Assembly (NCBI GenBank): GCA_030180135.1
Contig: CM058240.1
Span: forward strand, 72,039,581 to 72,103,580
Length of the DNA stretch: 64,000 nt
From: Orychophragmus violaceus
Lineage: Eukaryota; Streptophyta; Magnoliopsida; Brassicales; Brassicaceae
Reading direction: 5' to 3'
Part shown: positions 36,601 to 49,100 of the stretch, piece by piece
Position numbering within the stretch: position 1 is the stretch's first letter
Layout of the letters: each line of letters begins with the position of its first letter
Notes under the pieces: model-generated
Seen by the model: the letters and a program-made list of their open reading frames with translations, nothing else
What the model was told of the DNA's origin: nothing
Database searches by the model: none
Translations under genes and position numbers: made by a program

Positions 36601-39600
36601 CAAAACTTCTTGAAACATATGTATCATGGATTGGAGAAATTAGGTGAGGTAAGACAACTATAAGTTAGTTTTTGCATGCTCTTAAAGGTAGAATGAGAAG
36701 CATGTTATACAAGTTTATGTTCACTTTAAACACCCCTAAGTAACCCTACTAACAGACAAGAAAGAAACTTTGATCCTCTAAAATGTCCTATGAGAATCCT
36801 AAACAAAACATTTTTACCAAAACTTCTTGAAACATATGTGTCATGGATTAGAGAAATTAGGTGAGGTAAGACAACTATAAGTTAGTTTTTGCATGCTCTT
36901 AAAGGTAGAATGAGAAGCATGTTATACAAGTTTTTGTTCACTTTAAACACCCCCCTAAATAACCCTATTAACAGACAAGAAAGAAACTTTGATTTTCTAA
37001 AATGTCCTATGAGAATCCTAAACAAAACATTTTTACCAAAACTTTTTGAAACATATGTGTCATGGATTGGAGAAATTGGGTGAGGTAAGACAACTATAAG
37101 TTAGTTTTTGCATGCTCTTAAAGGTAGAATGAGAAGCATGTTATACAAGTTTATGTTCACTTTAAACACCCCTAAGTAACCCTACTAACAGACAAGAGAG
37201 AAACTTTGATCTTCTAAAATGTCCTATGAGAATCCTAAACAAAACATTTTTACCAAAACTTCTTGAAACATATGTGTCATGGATTAGAGAAATTAGGTGA
37301 GGTAAGACAACTATAAGTTAGTTTTTGCATGCTCTTAAAGGTAGAATGAGAAGCATGTTATACAAGTTTATGTTCACTTTAAACACCCCTAAGTAACCCT
37401 ACTAACAGACAAGAGAGAAACTTTGATCTTCTAAAATGTCCTATGAGAATCCTAAACAAAACATTTTTACCAAAACTTCTTGAAACATATGTGTCATGGA
37501 TTAGAGAAATTAGGTGAGGTAAGACAACTATAAGTTAGTTTTTGCATGCTCTTAAAGGTAGAATGAGAAGCATGTTATACAAGTTTATGTTCACTTTAAA
37601 CACCCCTAAGTAACCCTACTAACAGACAAGAAAGAAACTTTGATCTTCTAAAATGTCCTATGAGAATCCTAAACAAAACTTTTTTACCAAAACTTCTTGA
37701 AACATATGTATCATGGATTGGAGAAATTAGGTGAGGTAAGACAACTATAAGTTAGTTTTTGCATGCTCTTAAAGGTAGAATGAGAAGCATGTTATACAAG
37801 TTTTTGTTCACTTTAAACACCCCCTAAATAACCCTATTAACAGACAAGAAAGAAACCTTGATTTTCTAAAATGTCCTATGAGAATCCTAAACAAAACATT
37901 TTTACCAAAACTTTTTGAAACATATGTGTCATGGATTGGAGAAATTGGGTGAGGTAAGACAACTATAAGTTAGTTTTTGCATGCTCTTAAAGGTAGAATG
38001 AGAAGCATGTTATACAAGTTTATGTTCACTTTAAACACCCCTAAGTAACCCTACTAACAGACAAGAGAGAAACTTTGATCTTCTAAAATGTCCTATGAGT
38101 ATCCTAAACAAAACATTTTTACCAAAACTTCTTGAAACATATGTGTCATGGATTAGAGAAATTAGGTGAGGTAAGACAACTATAAGTTAGTTTTTGCATG
38201 CTCTTAAAGGTAGAATGAGAAGCATGTTATACAAGTTTATGTTCACTTTAAACACCCCTAAGTAACCCTACTAACAGACAAGAAAGAAACTTTGATCTTC
38301 TAAAATGTCCTATGAGAATCCTAAACAAAACTTTTTTACCAAAACTTCTTGAAACATATGTGTCATGGATTAAAGAAATTAGGTGAGGTAAGACAACTAT
38401 AAGTTAGTTTTTGCATGCTCTTAAAGGTAGAATGAGAAGCATGTTATACAAGTTTATGTTCACTTTAAACACCCCTAAGTAACCCTACTAACAGACAAGA
38501 AAGAAACTTTGATCCTCTAAAATGTCCTATGAGAATCCTAAACAAAACATTTTTACCAAAACTTCTTGAAACATATGTGTCATGGATTAGAGAAATTAGG
38601 TGAGGTAAGACAACTATAAGTTAGTTTTTGCATGCTCTTAAAGGTAGAATGAGAAGCATGTTATACAAGTTTTTGTTCACTTTAAACACCCCCCTAAATA
38701 ACCCTATTAACAGACAAGAAAGAAACTTTGATTTTCTAAAATGTCCTATGAGAATCCTAAACAAAACATTTTTACCAAAACTTTTTGAAACATATGTGTC
38801 ATGGATTGGAGAAATTGGGTGAGGTAAGACAACTATAAGTTAGTTTTTGCATGCTCTTAAAGGTAGAATGAGAAGCATGTTATACAAGTTTATGTTCACT
38901 TTAAACACCCCTAAGTAACCCTACTAACAGACAAGAGAGAAACTTTGATCTTCTAAAATGTCCTATGAGAATCCTAAACAAAACATTTTTACCAAAACTT
39001 CTTGAAACATATGTGTCATGGATTAGAGAAATTAGGTGAGGTAAGACAACTATAAGTTAGTTTTTGCATGCTCTTAAAGGTAGAATGAGAAGCATGTTAT
39101 ACAAGTTTATGTTCACTTTAAACACCCCTAAGTAACCCTACTAACAGACAAGAGAGAAACTTTGATCTTCTAAAATGTCCTATGAGAATCCTAAATAAAA
39201 CATTTTTACCAAAACTTCTTGAAACATATGTGTCATGGATTAGAGAAATTAGGTGAGGTAAGACAACTATAAGTTAGTTTTTGCATGCTCTTAAAGGTAG
39301 AATGAGAAGCATGTTATACAAGTTTATGTTCACTTTAAACACCCCTAAGTAACCCTACTAACAGACAAGAAAGAAACTTTGATCTTCTAAAATGTCCTAT
39401 GAGAATCCTAAACAAAACTTTTTTACCAAAACTTCTTGAAACATATGTGTCATGGATTAAAGAAATTAGGTGAGGTAAGACAACTATAAGTTAGTTTTTG
39501 CATGCTCTTAAAGGTAGAATGAGAAGCATGTTATACAAGTTTATGTTCACTTTAAACACCCCTAAGTAACCCTACTAACAGACAAGAAAGAAACTTTGAT

Positions 39601-40997
39601 CCTCTAAAATGTCCTATGAGAATCCTAAACAAAACATTTTTACCAAAACTTCTTGAAACATATGTGTCATGGATTAGAGAAATTAGGTGAGGTAAGACAA
39701 CTATAAGTTAGTTTTTGCATGCTCTTAAAGGTAGAATGAGAAGCATGTTATACAAGTTTTTGTTCACTTTAAACACCCCCCTAAATAACCCTATTAACAG
39801 ACAAGAAAGAAACTTTGATTTTCTAAAATGTCCTATGAGAATCCTAAACAAAACATTTTTACCAAAACTTTTTGAAACATATGTGTCATGGATTGGAGAA
39901 ATTGGGTGAGGTAAGACAACTATAAGTTAGTTTTTGCATGCTCTTAAAGGTAGAATGAGAAGCATGTTATACAAGTTTATGTTCACTTTAAACACCCCTA
40001 AGTAACCCTACTAACAGACAAGAGAGAAACTTTGATCTTCTAAAATGTCCTATGAGAATCCTAAACAAAACATTTTTACCAAAACTTCTTGAAACATATG
40101 TATCATGGATTGGAGAAATTAGGTGAGGTAAGACAACTATAAGTTAGTTTTTGCATGCTCTTAAAGGTAGAATGAGAAGCATGTTATACAAGTTTATGTT
40201 CACTTTAAACACCCCTAAGTAACCCTACTAACAGACAAGAAAGAAACTTTGATCCTCTAAAATGTCCTATGAGAATCCTAAACAAAACATTTTTACCAAA
40301 ACTTCTTGAAACATATGTGTCATGGATTAGAGAAATTAGGTGAGGTAAGACAACTATAAGTTAGTTTTTGCATGCTCTTAAAGGTAGAATGAGAAGCATG
40401 TTATACAAGTTTTTGTTCACTTTAAACACCCCCCTAAATAACCCTATTAACAGACAAGAAAGAAACTTTGATTTTCTAAAATGTCCTATGAGAATCCTAA
40501 ACAAAACATTTTTACCAAAACTTTTTGAAACATATGTGTCATGGATTGGAGAAATTGGGTGAGGTAAGACAACTATAAGTTAGTTTTTGCATGCTCTTAA
40601 AGGTAGAATGAGAAGCATGTTATACAAGTTTATGTTCACTTTAAACACCCCTAAGTAACCCTACTAACAGACAAGAGAGAAACTTTGATCTTCTAAAATG
40701 TCCTATGAGAATCCTAAACAAAACATTTTTACCAAAACTTCTTGAAACATATGTGTCATGGATTAGAGAAATTAGGTGAGGTAAGACAACTATAAGTTAG
40801 TTTTTGCATGCTCTTAAAGGTAGAATGAGAAGCATGTTATACAAGTTTATGTTCACTTTAAACACCCCTAAGTAACCCTACTAACAGACAAGAGAGAAAC
40901 TTTGATCTTCTAAAATGTCCTATGAGAATCCTAAACAAAACATTTTTACCAAAACTTCTTGAAACATATGTGTCATGGATTAGAGAAATTAGGTGAG
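33605..40997 (+). repeat. Satellite superblock 2 (7393 bp, 34 monomers)
   Basis: Starts with the same GTAAGTCAAC and CTATAATTAG variants as superblock 1, with the same first landmarks (+1086, +1739, +3044 from 33845). It then diverges in order, with further landmark monomers at 38628, 39715 and 40368. A monomer with a CCCC-run variant lies at about 37750. Confidence 0.85.
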
Positions 40998-43900
40998 GTA
41001 AGTCAACTATAAGTTAGTTTTTGCATGCTCTTAAAGGTAGAATGAGAAGCATGTTATACAAGTTTATGTTCACTTTAAACACCCCTAAGTAACCCTACTA
41101 ACAGACAAGAAAGAAACTTTGATCTTCTAAAATGTCCTATGAGAATCCTAAACAAAACTTTTTTACCAAAACTTCTTGAAACATATGTATCATGGATTGG
41201 AGAAATTAGGTGAGGTAAGACAACTATAAGTTAGTTTTTGCATGCTCTTAAAGGTAGAATGAGAAGCATGTTATACAAGTTTTTGTTCACTTTAAACACC
41301 CCCCTAAATAACCCTATTAACAGACAAGAAAGAAACTTTGATTTTCTAAAATGTCCTATGAGAATCCTAAACAAAACATTTTTACCAAAACTTTTTGAAA
41401 CATATGTGTCATGGATTGGAGAAATTGGGTGAGGTAAGACAACTATAATTAGTTTTTGCATGTTCTTAAAGGTAGAATGAGAAGCATGTTATACAAGTTT
41501 ATGTTCACTTTAAACACCCCTAAGTAACCCTACTAACAGACAAGAGAGAAACTTTGATCTTCTAAAATGTCCTATGAGAATCCTAAACAAAACATTTTTA
41601 CCAAAACTTCTTGAAACATATGTGTCATGGATTATAGAAATTAGGTGAGGTAAGACAACTATAAGTTAGTTTTTGCATGCTCTTAAAGGTAGAATGAGAA
41701 GCATGTTATACAAGTTTATGTTCACTTTAAACACCCCTAAGTAACCCTACTAACAGACAAGAAAGAAACTTTGATCCTCTAAAATGTCCTATGAGAATCC
41801 TAAACAAAACATTTTTACCAAAACTTCTTGAAACATATGTGTCATGGATTAGAGAAATTAGGTGAGGTAAGACAACTATAAGTTAGTTTTTGCATGCTCT
41901 TAAAGGTAGAATGAGAAGCATGTTATACAAGTTTATGTTCACTTTAAACACCCCTAAGTAACCCTACTAACAGACAAGAAAGAAACTTTGATCTTCTAAA
42001 ATGTCCTATGAGAATCCTAAACAAAACATTTTTACCAAAACTTCTTGAAACATATGTGTCATGGATTAGAGAAATTAGGTGAGGTAAGACAACTATAAGT
42101 TAGTTTTTGCATGCTCTTAAAGGTAGAATGAGAAGCATGTTATACAAGTTTATGTTCACTTTAAACACCCCTAAGTAACCCTACTAACAGACAAGAAAGA
42201 AACTTTGATCTTCTAAAATGTCCTATGAGAATCCTAAACAAAACTTTTTTACCAAAACTTCTTGAAACATATGTATCATGGATTGGAGAAATTAGGTGAG
42301 GTAAGACAACTATAAGTTAGTTTTTGCATGCTCTTAAAGGTAGAATGAGAAGCATGTTATACAAGTTTTTGTTCACTTTAAACACCCCCCTAAATAACCA
42401 TATTAACAGACAAGAAAGAAACTTTGATTTTCTAAAATGTCCTATGAGAATCCTAAACAAAACATTTTTACCAAAACTTTTTGAAACATATGTGTCATGG
42501 ATTGGAGAAATTGGGTGAGGTAAGACAACTATAAGTTAGTTTTTGCATGCTCTTAAAGGTAGAATGAGAAGAATGTTATACAAGTTTATGTTCACTTTAA
42601 ACACCCCTAAGTAACCCTACTAACAGACAAGAGAGAAACTTTGATCTTCTAAAATGTCCTATGAGAATCCTAAACAAAACATTTTTACCAAAACTTCTTG
42701 AAACATATGTGTCATGGATTAGAGAAATTAGGTGAGGTAAGACAACTATAAGTTAGTTTTTGCATGCTCTTAAAGGTAGAATGAGAAGCATGTTATACAA
42801 GTTTATGTTCACTTTAAACACCCCTAAGTAACCCTACTAACAGACAAGAGAGAAACTTTGATCTTCTAAAATGTCCTATGAGAATCCTAAACAAAACATT
42901 TTTACCAAAACTTCTTGAAACATATGTGTCATGGATTAGAGAAATTAGGTGAGGTAAGACAACTATAAGTTAGTTTTTGCATGCTCTTAAAGGTAGAATG
43001 AGAAGCATGTTATACAAGTTTTTGTTCACTTTAAACACCCCCCTAAATAACCATATTAACAGACAAGAAAGAAACTTTGATTTTCTAAAATGTCCTATGA
43101 GAATCCTAAACAAAATTTTTTTACCAAAACTTCTTGAAACATATGTATCATGGATTAGAGAAATTAGGTGAGGTAAGACAACTATAAGTTAGTTTTTGCA
43201 TGCTCTTAAAGGTAGAATGAGAAGCATGTTATACAAGTTTATGTTCACTTTAAACACCCCTAAGTAACCCTTCTAACAGACAAGAAAGAAACTTTGATCT
43301 TCTAAAATGTCCTATGAGAATCCTAAACAAAACTTTTTTACCAAAACTTCTTGAAACATATGTGTCATGGATTAGAGAAATTAGGTGAGGTAAGACAACT
43401 ATAAGTTAGTTTTTTGCATGCTCTTAAAGGTAGAATGAGAAGCATGTTATACAAGTTTATGTTCACTTTAAACACCCCTAAGTAACCCTACTAACAGACA
43501 AGAAAGAAACTTTGATCCTCTAAAATGTCCTATGAGAATCCTAAACAAAACATTTTTACCAAAACTTCTTGAAACATATGTGTCATGGATTAGAGAAATT
43601 AGGTGAGGTAAGACAACTATAAGTTAGTTTTTGCATGCTCTTAAAGGTAGAATGAGAAGCATGTTATACAAGTTTATGTTCACTTTAAACACCCCTAAGT
43701 AACCCTACTAACAGACAAGAGAGAAACTTTGATCTTCTAAAATGTCCTATGAGAATCCTAAACAAAACATTTTTACCAAAACTTCTTGAAACATATGTGT
43801 CATGGATTAGAGAAATTAGGTGAGGTAAGACAACTATAAGTTAGTTTTTGCATGCTCTTAAAGGTAGAATGAGAAGCATGTTATACAAGTTTATGTTCAC

Positions 43901-46696
43901 TTTAAACACCCCTAAGTAACCCTACTAACAGACAAGAAAGAAACTTTGATCTTCTAAAATGTCCTATGAGAATCCTAAACAAAACTTTTTTACCAAAACT
44001 TCTTGAAACATATGTATCATGGATTGGAGAAATTAGGTGAGGTAAGACAACTATAAGTTAGTTTTTGCATGCTCTTAAAGGTAGAATGAGAAGCATGTTA
44101 TACAAGTTTATGTTCACTTTAAACACCCCTAAGTAACCCTACTAACAGACAAGAAAGAAACTTTGATCCTCTAAAATGTCCTATGAGAATCCTAAACAAA
44201 ACATTTTTACCAAAACTTCTTGAAACATATGTGTCATGGATTAGAGAAATTAGGTGAGGTAAGACAACTATAAGTTAGTTTTTGCATGCTCTTAAAGGTA
44301 GAATGAGAAGCATGTTATACAAGTTTTTGTTCACTTTAAACACCCCCCTAAATAACCCTATTAACAGACAAGAAAGAAACTTTGATTTTCTAAAATGTCC
44401 TATGAGAATCCTAAACAAAACATTTTTACCAAAACTTTTTGAAACATATGTGTCATGGATTGGAGAAATTGGGTGAGGTAAGACAACTATAAGTTAGTTT
44501 TTGCATGCTCTTAAAGGTAGAATGAGAAGCATGTTATACAAGTTTATGTTCACTTTAAACACCCCTAAGTAACCCTACTAACAGACAAGAGAGAAACTTT
44601 GATCTTCTAAAATGTCCTATGAGAATCCTAAACAAAACATTTTTACCAAAACTTCTTGAAACATATGTGTCATGGATTAGAGAAATTAGGTGAGGTAAGA
44701 CAACTATAAGTTAGTTTTTGCATGCTCTTAAAGGTAGAATGAGAAGCATGTTATACAAGTTTATGTTCACTTTAAACACCCCTAAGTAACCCTACTAACA
44801 GACAAGAGAGAAACTTTGATCTTCTAAAATGTCCTATGAGAATCCTAAACAAAACATTTTTACCAAAACTTCTTGAAACATATGTGTCATGGATTAGAGA
44901 AATTAGGTGAGGTAAGACAACTATAAGTTAGTTTTTGCATGCTCTTAAAGGTAGAATGAGAAGCATGTTATACAAGTTTATGTTCACTTTAAACACCCCT
45001 AAGTAACCCTACTAACAGACAAGAAAGAAACTTTGATCTTCTAAAATGTCCTATGAGAATCCTAAACAAAACTTTTTTACCAAAACTTCTTGAAACATAT
45101 GTATCATGGATTGGAGAAATTAGGTGAGGTAAGACAACTATAAGTTAGTTTTTGCATGCTCTTAAAGGTAGAATGAGAAGCATGTTATACAAGTTTTTGT
45201 TCACTTTAAACACCCCCTAAATAACCCTATTAACAGACAAGAAAGAAACCTTGATTTTCTAAAATGTCCTATGAGAATCCTAAACAAAACATTTTTACCA
45301 AAACTTTTTGAAACATATGTGTCATGGATTGGAGAAATTGGGTGAGGTAAGACAACTATAAGTTAGTTTTTGCATGCTCTTAAAGGTAGAATGAGAAGCA
45401 TGTTATACAAGTTTATGTTCACTTTAAACACCCCTAAGTAACCCTACTAACAGACAAGAGAGAAACTTTGATCTTCTAAAATGTCCTATGAGTATCCTAA
45501 ACAAAACATTTTTACCAAAACTTCTTGAAACATATGTGTCATGGATTAGAGAAATTAGGTGAGGTAAGACAACTATAAGTTAGTTTTTGCATGCTCTTAA
45601 AGGTAGAATGAGAAGCATGTTATACAAGTTTATGTTCACTTTAAACACCCCTAAGTAACCCTACTAACAGACAAGAAAGAAACTTTGATCTTCTAAAATG
45701 TCCTATGAGAATCCTAAACAAAACTTTTTTACCAAAACTTCTTGAAACATATGTGTCATGGATTAAAGAAATTAGGTGAGGTAAGACAACTATAAGTTAG
45801 TTTTTGCATGCTCTTAAAGGTAGAATGAGAAGCATGTTATACAAGTTTATGTTCACTTTAAACACCCCTAAGTAACCCTACTAACAGACAAGAAAGAAAC
45901 TTTGATCCTCTAAAATGTCCTATGAGAATCCTAAACAAAACATTTTTACCAAAACTTCTTGAAACATATGTGTCATGGATTAGAGAAATTAGGTGAGGTA
46001 AGACAACTATAAGTTAGTTTTTGCATGCTCTTAAAGGTAGAATGAGAAGCATGTTATACAAGTTTTTGTTCACTTTAAACACCCCCCTAAATAACCCTAT
46101 TAACAGACAAGAAAGAAACTTTGATTTTCTAAAATGTCCTATGAGAATCCTAAACAAAACATTTTTACCAAAACTTTTTGAAACATATGTGTCATGGATT
46201 GGAGAAATTGGGTGAGGTAAGACAACTATAAGTTAGTTTTTGCATGCTCTTAAAGGTAGAATGAGAAGCATGTTATACAAGTTTATGTTCACTTTAAACA
46301 CCCCTAAGTAACCCTACTAACAGACAAGAGAGAAACTTTGATCTTCTAAAATGTCCTATGAGAATCCTAAACAAAACATTTTTACCAAAACTTCTTGAAA
46401 CATATGTGTCATGGATTAGAGAAATTAGGTGAGGTAAGACAACTATAAGTTAGTTTTTGCATGCTCTTAAAGGTAGAATGAGAAGCATGTTATACAAGTT
46501 TATGTTCACTTTAAACACCCCTAAGTAACCCTACTAACAGACAAGAGAGAAACTTTGATCTTCTAAAATGTCCTATGAGAATCCTAAATAAAACATTTTT
46601 ACCAAAACTTCTTGAAACATATGTGTCATGGATTAGAGAAATTAGGTGAGGTAAGACAACTATAAGTTAGTTTTTGCATGCTCTTAAAGGTAGAAT
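40998..46696 (+). repeat. Satellite superblock 3 (truncated copy of superblock 2)
   Basis: Landmarks at 41238, 42324, 42977, 44282 and 46021 are spaced exactly as 33845, 34931, 35584, 36889 and 38628 (7393 bp apart). Rare variants are shared, such as ATGAGTATCC at 38096 and 45489 and CCTAAATAAAA at about 39191 and 46584. It ends at the copia junction. Confidence 0.85.
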
Positions 46697-46994
46697 TGTC
46701 ACAAAGTGAGGCAAATGATTGAACAAGGAGTTGTGTTACCTTGCTTCACAAGGAGTGAAGAACAACTAGCTGATGTGTTCACCAAGGCAGCTAGTTGGAA
46801 AGTGTGTGAGTCGATTCACAACAAGCTTGGACTCATGGAGCTTCCGGAATCCCCTAAGGCTATGAAATCTACACTCTTTTTCCCTTCATGAAGTTTTATC
46901 CCAAGTGGTTTTCTTCATGAAGGTTTTTAATGAGGTAGATCTTCATTGTCACTCCAAGCTTGATTCAATCCTTGAATTCAAGCTTGAGGGGGAG
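46697..46994 (+). pseudogene. Duplicated end of copia A RNase H and 3' untranslated region
   Basis: Appears identical by eye to 20319-20616: the last part of RNase H with LADVFTKA and stop at 46891, hairpin (46883-46923) and polypurine tract (46980-46994). It starts abruptly inside a codon next to a partial satellite monomer; two bases (AT, 46695-46696) could belong to either side. Confidence 0.93.
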
Positions 46995-47367
46995 TATTGA
47001 AATGAAGATCATATTGAAGTAAAGATCACATAGTGAACTATACTGGACGTGAACTATATTGAATATAGTGAACTATACTGGACGTGAGCTATATTGAATA
47101 TAGTAAACTATATTCATAAGAAGACAAAAACAGTCACACTTTTATGACCGTTGAAACTCACTCGTTTTAATTCTTTGTAAACCCTAGAGTAGCTAGTATA
47201 TATATACTTGTTGTAACCTGTTTAATTAATACAGAGAATTATTCTTCTCTTACAGCCGCTTCTTTTATTCCCTAGTGCACAAGAACCCTAATTTGGTTCT
47301 TGGTGTGTTCTTCACAATTCTACTCAATTCTACTTTATTCTCTCAATCTAAATCTCATATTCTAATA
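46995..47367 (+). repeat. Outer 3' LTR of copia A
   Basis: 373 bp, followed directly by the right TSD ATTCC (47368-47372), so this is the original 3' LTR of the insertion into G2. It has AATTAATA like the 5' LTR, unlike the LTR at 20617. Confidence 0.93.
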
Positions 47368-47372
47368 ATTCC
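47368..47372 (+). repeat. Right TSD of copia A
   Basis: ATTCC, equal to 15504-15508; gypsy G2 integrase resumes after it. Confidence 0.92.
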
Positions 47373-48531
47373 TAGTATGCCTTGGGTTGATATATCAATG
47401 GACTTTGTTTTAGGCTTACCCAAAATCCGAGGAAAGGATTCTATTTTTGTTGTAGTGGACAGGTTCTCAAAGATGGCACATTTCATTCCCTGTGCCAAGA
47501 CTAATGATGCCACTCAAACTGCTGAGTTATTCTTTAAAGAAGTAGTACGCTTACATGGGATCCCGAGGACTATTGTTTCTGACCGAGACACGAAGTTTCT
47601 GAGTCACTTCTGGAGGGTTCTTTGGAGGAAGCTAGGAACCAAGCTACTCTTCTCAACAACTTGTCATCCACAAACTGATGGACAAACTGAGGTTGTAAAC
47701 AGGACTCTATCTACTCTCTTAAGAGCCACGGTTGGTAAGAACTTACGGAACTGGTTAGATTGTATTCCATATGTTGAGTTTGCTTATAATCATGCTAACC
47801 ATTCTACTACTAAGTTGTCACCTTTTGAGATTGTCTATGGATTTCAGCCAGAAACCCCTTTAGATCTTGTTCCTTTGCCGCCATTAGATGTTACTAATCA
47901 GGATGGAGAATCAAAGGCTGAGTTAATCAAGAAACTGCATCAGAAGGTGAAGGCCAACATAGAGGAAAGGACGGCCAAGTATAAGAAGGCCGCTGACAAA
48001 GGGAGAAAGGAGCTCATCTTCAATCCAGGAGATTGGGTGTGGGTTCACATGCGTACAGAGAGGTTCCCAAATCAGAGGAAGTCTAAACTAGCGCCAAGAG
48101 GAGCTGGACCATTTCGAGTGTTGGAGAGAGTCAACAACAATGCCTACAAGCTGGATCTGCCAGGTGAGTTGACCATTTCACCAGTGTTCAATGTTGCTGA
48201 CTTGCTTCCTTATAATGCAGATGATGGAATTCTGAGGTCAGAATCTTCTCAAGAGGGAGGGAATGATGAGGACATTGACTCAAGCATTGACTCAAGCATT
48301 GACTCAAGCGTAGAGATACGTCAAGAAGACCTAGAAGAAGTACCTGCTGCTCAAGACGTGACGACCATGAGAGATCCTCCAAGAACAAGATCAGGAACTA
48401 GAAGACTCAGAGCACTGTTCAACACGTCCATTCATAGTCTCCTAGCTCAAGATTATCAAGTGGACCGTGTAGAAGATCAAATGAAGACAATTGAAGACTC
48501 GATGATGATCTTCTCAATTCAGCCTACTTAG
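47373..48531 (+). CDS. Gypsy G2 pol, 3' part (integrase core and tail)
   Basis: Continues the frame left at 15508. Integrase core: DISMDFVLGLP, VSDRDTKF and HPQTDGQTEVVNR provide D, D and E; then the C-terminal domain with FNPGDWVWVHMRTERFP and FNVADLLPY. The tail from 48264 is encoded by the 3' LTR: DEDIDSSIDSS repeats, then PPRTRSGTRRLRALF, matching the GPMTRAKAKQFKQAF tail of G1. The codons before 47373 in the open frame come from the copia A LTR and are not part of the gene. No stop before 48531, so G2 coding appears intact apart from the copia insertion and the Pro-to-Leu RT change. Confidence 0.92.
48250..48263 (+). other. Polypurine tract of G2, inside the coding frame
   Basis: AAGAGGGAGGGAA immediately before the LTR start TGATGAGGAC. 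Confidence 0.82.
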
Positions 48532-49095
48532 GTCCAACCATGGACGACCACACACGCTCAATAAGGTATGATTTCAATTCATATATTGTGTTTGTTCATT
48601 TTGCAGGTCCAGGTCTTATATTAGTTGTCTGAGTCAGAGTCTGTATTAGTCGTTAATTGAGTCAAGTTTCCCTGTATTACTTTAAGGTCGGACCATAGGA
48701 TATTTTAGTATTTAGTAGCCGTTGTAATTAGGTTTTCTGCCCTAGAAGGCAACAGCTGCACGATCCCCTTTATAAGGATCCTTAGCAGCCGTGTATCATT
48801 TACCAAGTATCAATACAATAACGCAGTTCTTCTTCTTTGAGAGAAAACACCCTTCGAATTCTAAGCTTTCTTGTGAGTCATATCAAGCGACCTTAGATTC
48901 AGTCTTATCACAAGATCCTTCATCTCTTGTGTGGCGACAATCAATCCATCTTCTATCCATTCAATCATCTCACGTTCATTCTAAGGAGTCTAGAGACCCG
49001 AGGATTGAATCCATCTTACCACAACATCACCCACGATCTAGAATAGAGAGACCTCAGTCCCTGTTTTACGTCAAACTCGCTTCCATCTTGCATCA
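48264..49095 (+). repeat. 3' LTR of gypsy G2
   Basis: 832 bp, ending GCATCA before the right TSD TCAAG (49096-49100). Differs from the 5' LTR by one extra 12-bp ATTGACTCAAGC unit and four substitutions seen by eye (near 48434, 48465, 48612 and 49067). Confidence 0.93.
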
Positions 49096-49100
49096 TCAAG
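49096..49100 (+). repeat. Right TSD of gypsy G2
   Basis: TCAAG, equal to 10448-10452; copia B gag resumes at 49101. Confidence 0.92.

Larger units (their letters stand above)
20990..46696 (+). repeat. Satellite array, about 118 tandem monomers of about 217.5 bp
   Basis: Uninterrupted head-to-tail array, 25.7 kb. Each monomer runs GTAAGACAACTATAAG through TTAGGTGAG. Variant monomers recur at fixed spacing, giving a higher-order repeat of 13 monomers (2828 bp). Copies of one diagnostic variant begin at 22533, 25361, 28189 and 31017. Larger blocks are marked by GTAAGTCAAC at 21207, 33605 and 40998 (spacing 12398 and 7393 bp). Variants with a longer C-run open a 64-codon ORF; these are not genes. 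I do not recognise the family. The last monomer stops mid-unit (GGTAGAAT) at the copia junction. Confidence 0.97.
15509..47367 (+). mobile_element. Copia A, expanded by an internal satellite array
   Basis: The outer ends are LTR termini flanked by ATTCC inside the G2 integrase codons, so both ends derive from one insertion. A normal 5.5-kb copia layout (LTR, gag-pol, LTR) covers 15509-20989. It is followed by 25.7 kb of satellite, then a second copy of the last 298 bp of internal sequence and a third LTR. Pol has a frameshift and a 60-bp deletion, so this copy is not autonomous. Confidence 0.93.
10453..49095 (+). mobile_element. Gypsy G2, complete element interrupted by copia A
   Basis: Both LTRs, primer site, leader, gag-pol and polypurine tract are present, flanked by the 5-bp duplication TCAAG inside copia B gag. 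Copia A plus its satellite (15509-47367) sits in the integrase. Without it, G2 would be about 6.8 kb. The LTRs differ by 4 substitutions by eye plus one 12-bp repeat-number difference, so insertion is recent. CRM-like features: Gag zinc knuckle, DGGS protease, coding frame overlapping the 3' LTR, and no obvious canonical chromodomain. Confidence 0.92.

Noticed and set aside
21447..46215. About 26 nearly identical 64-codon ORFs (and 76-codon minus-strand ORFs) at regular spacing
   Set aside because: They are satellite monomer variants in which a longer C-run avoids a stop codon; no start context, domain or conservation beyond the DNA repeat.
20990..46696. CRISPR-like or minisatellite regular spacing
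   Set aside because: The unit is one continuous repeat of about 217 bp with no unique spacers; it is a satellite in a plant-type context.
47275..47372. Start of the 418-codon ORF as a gene start
   Set aside because: These codons are copia A LTR sequence; the gypsy G2 part begins at 47373.
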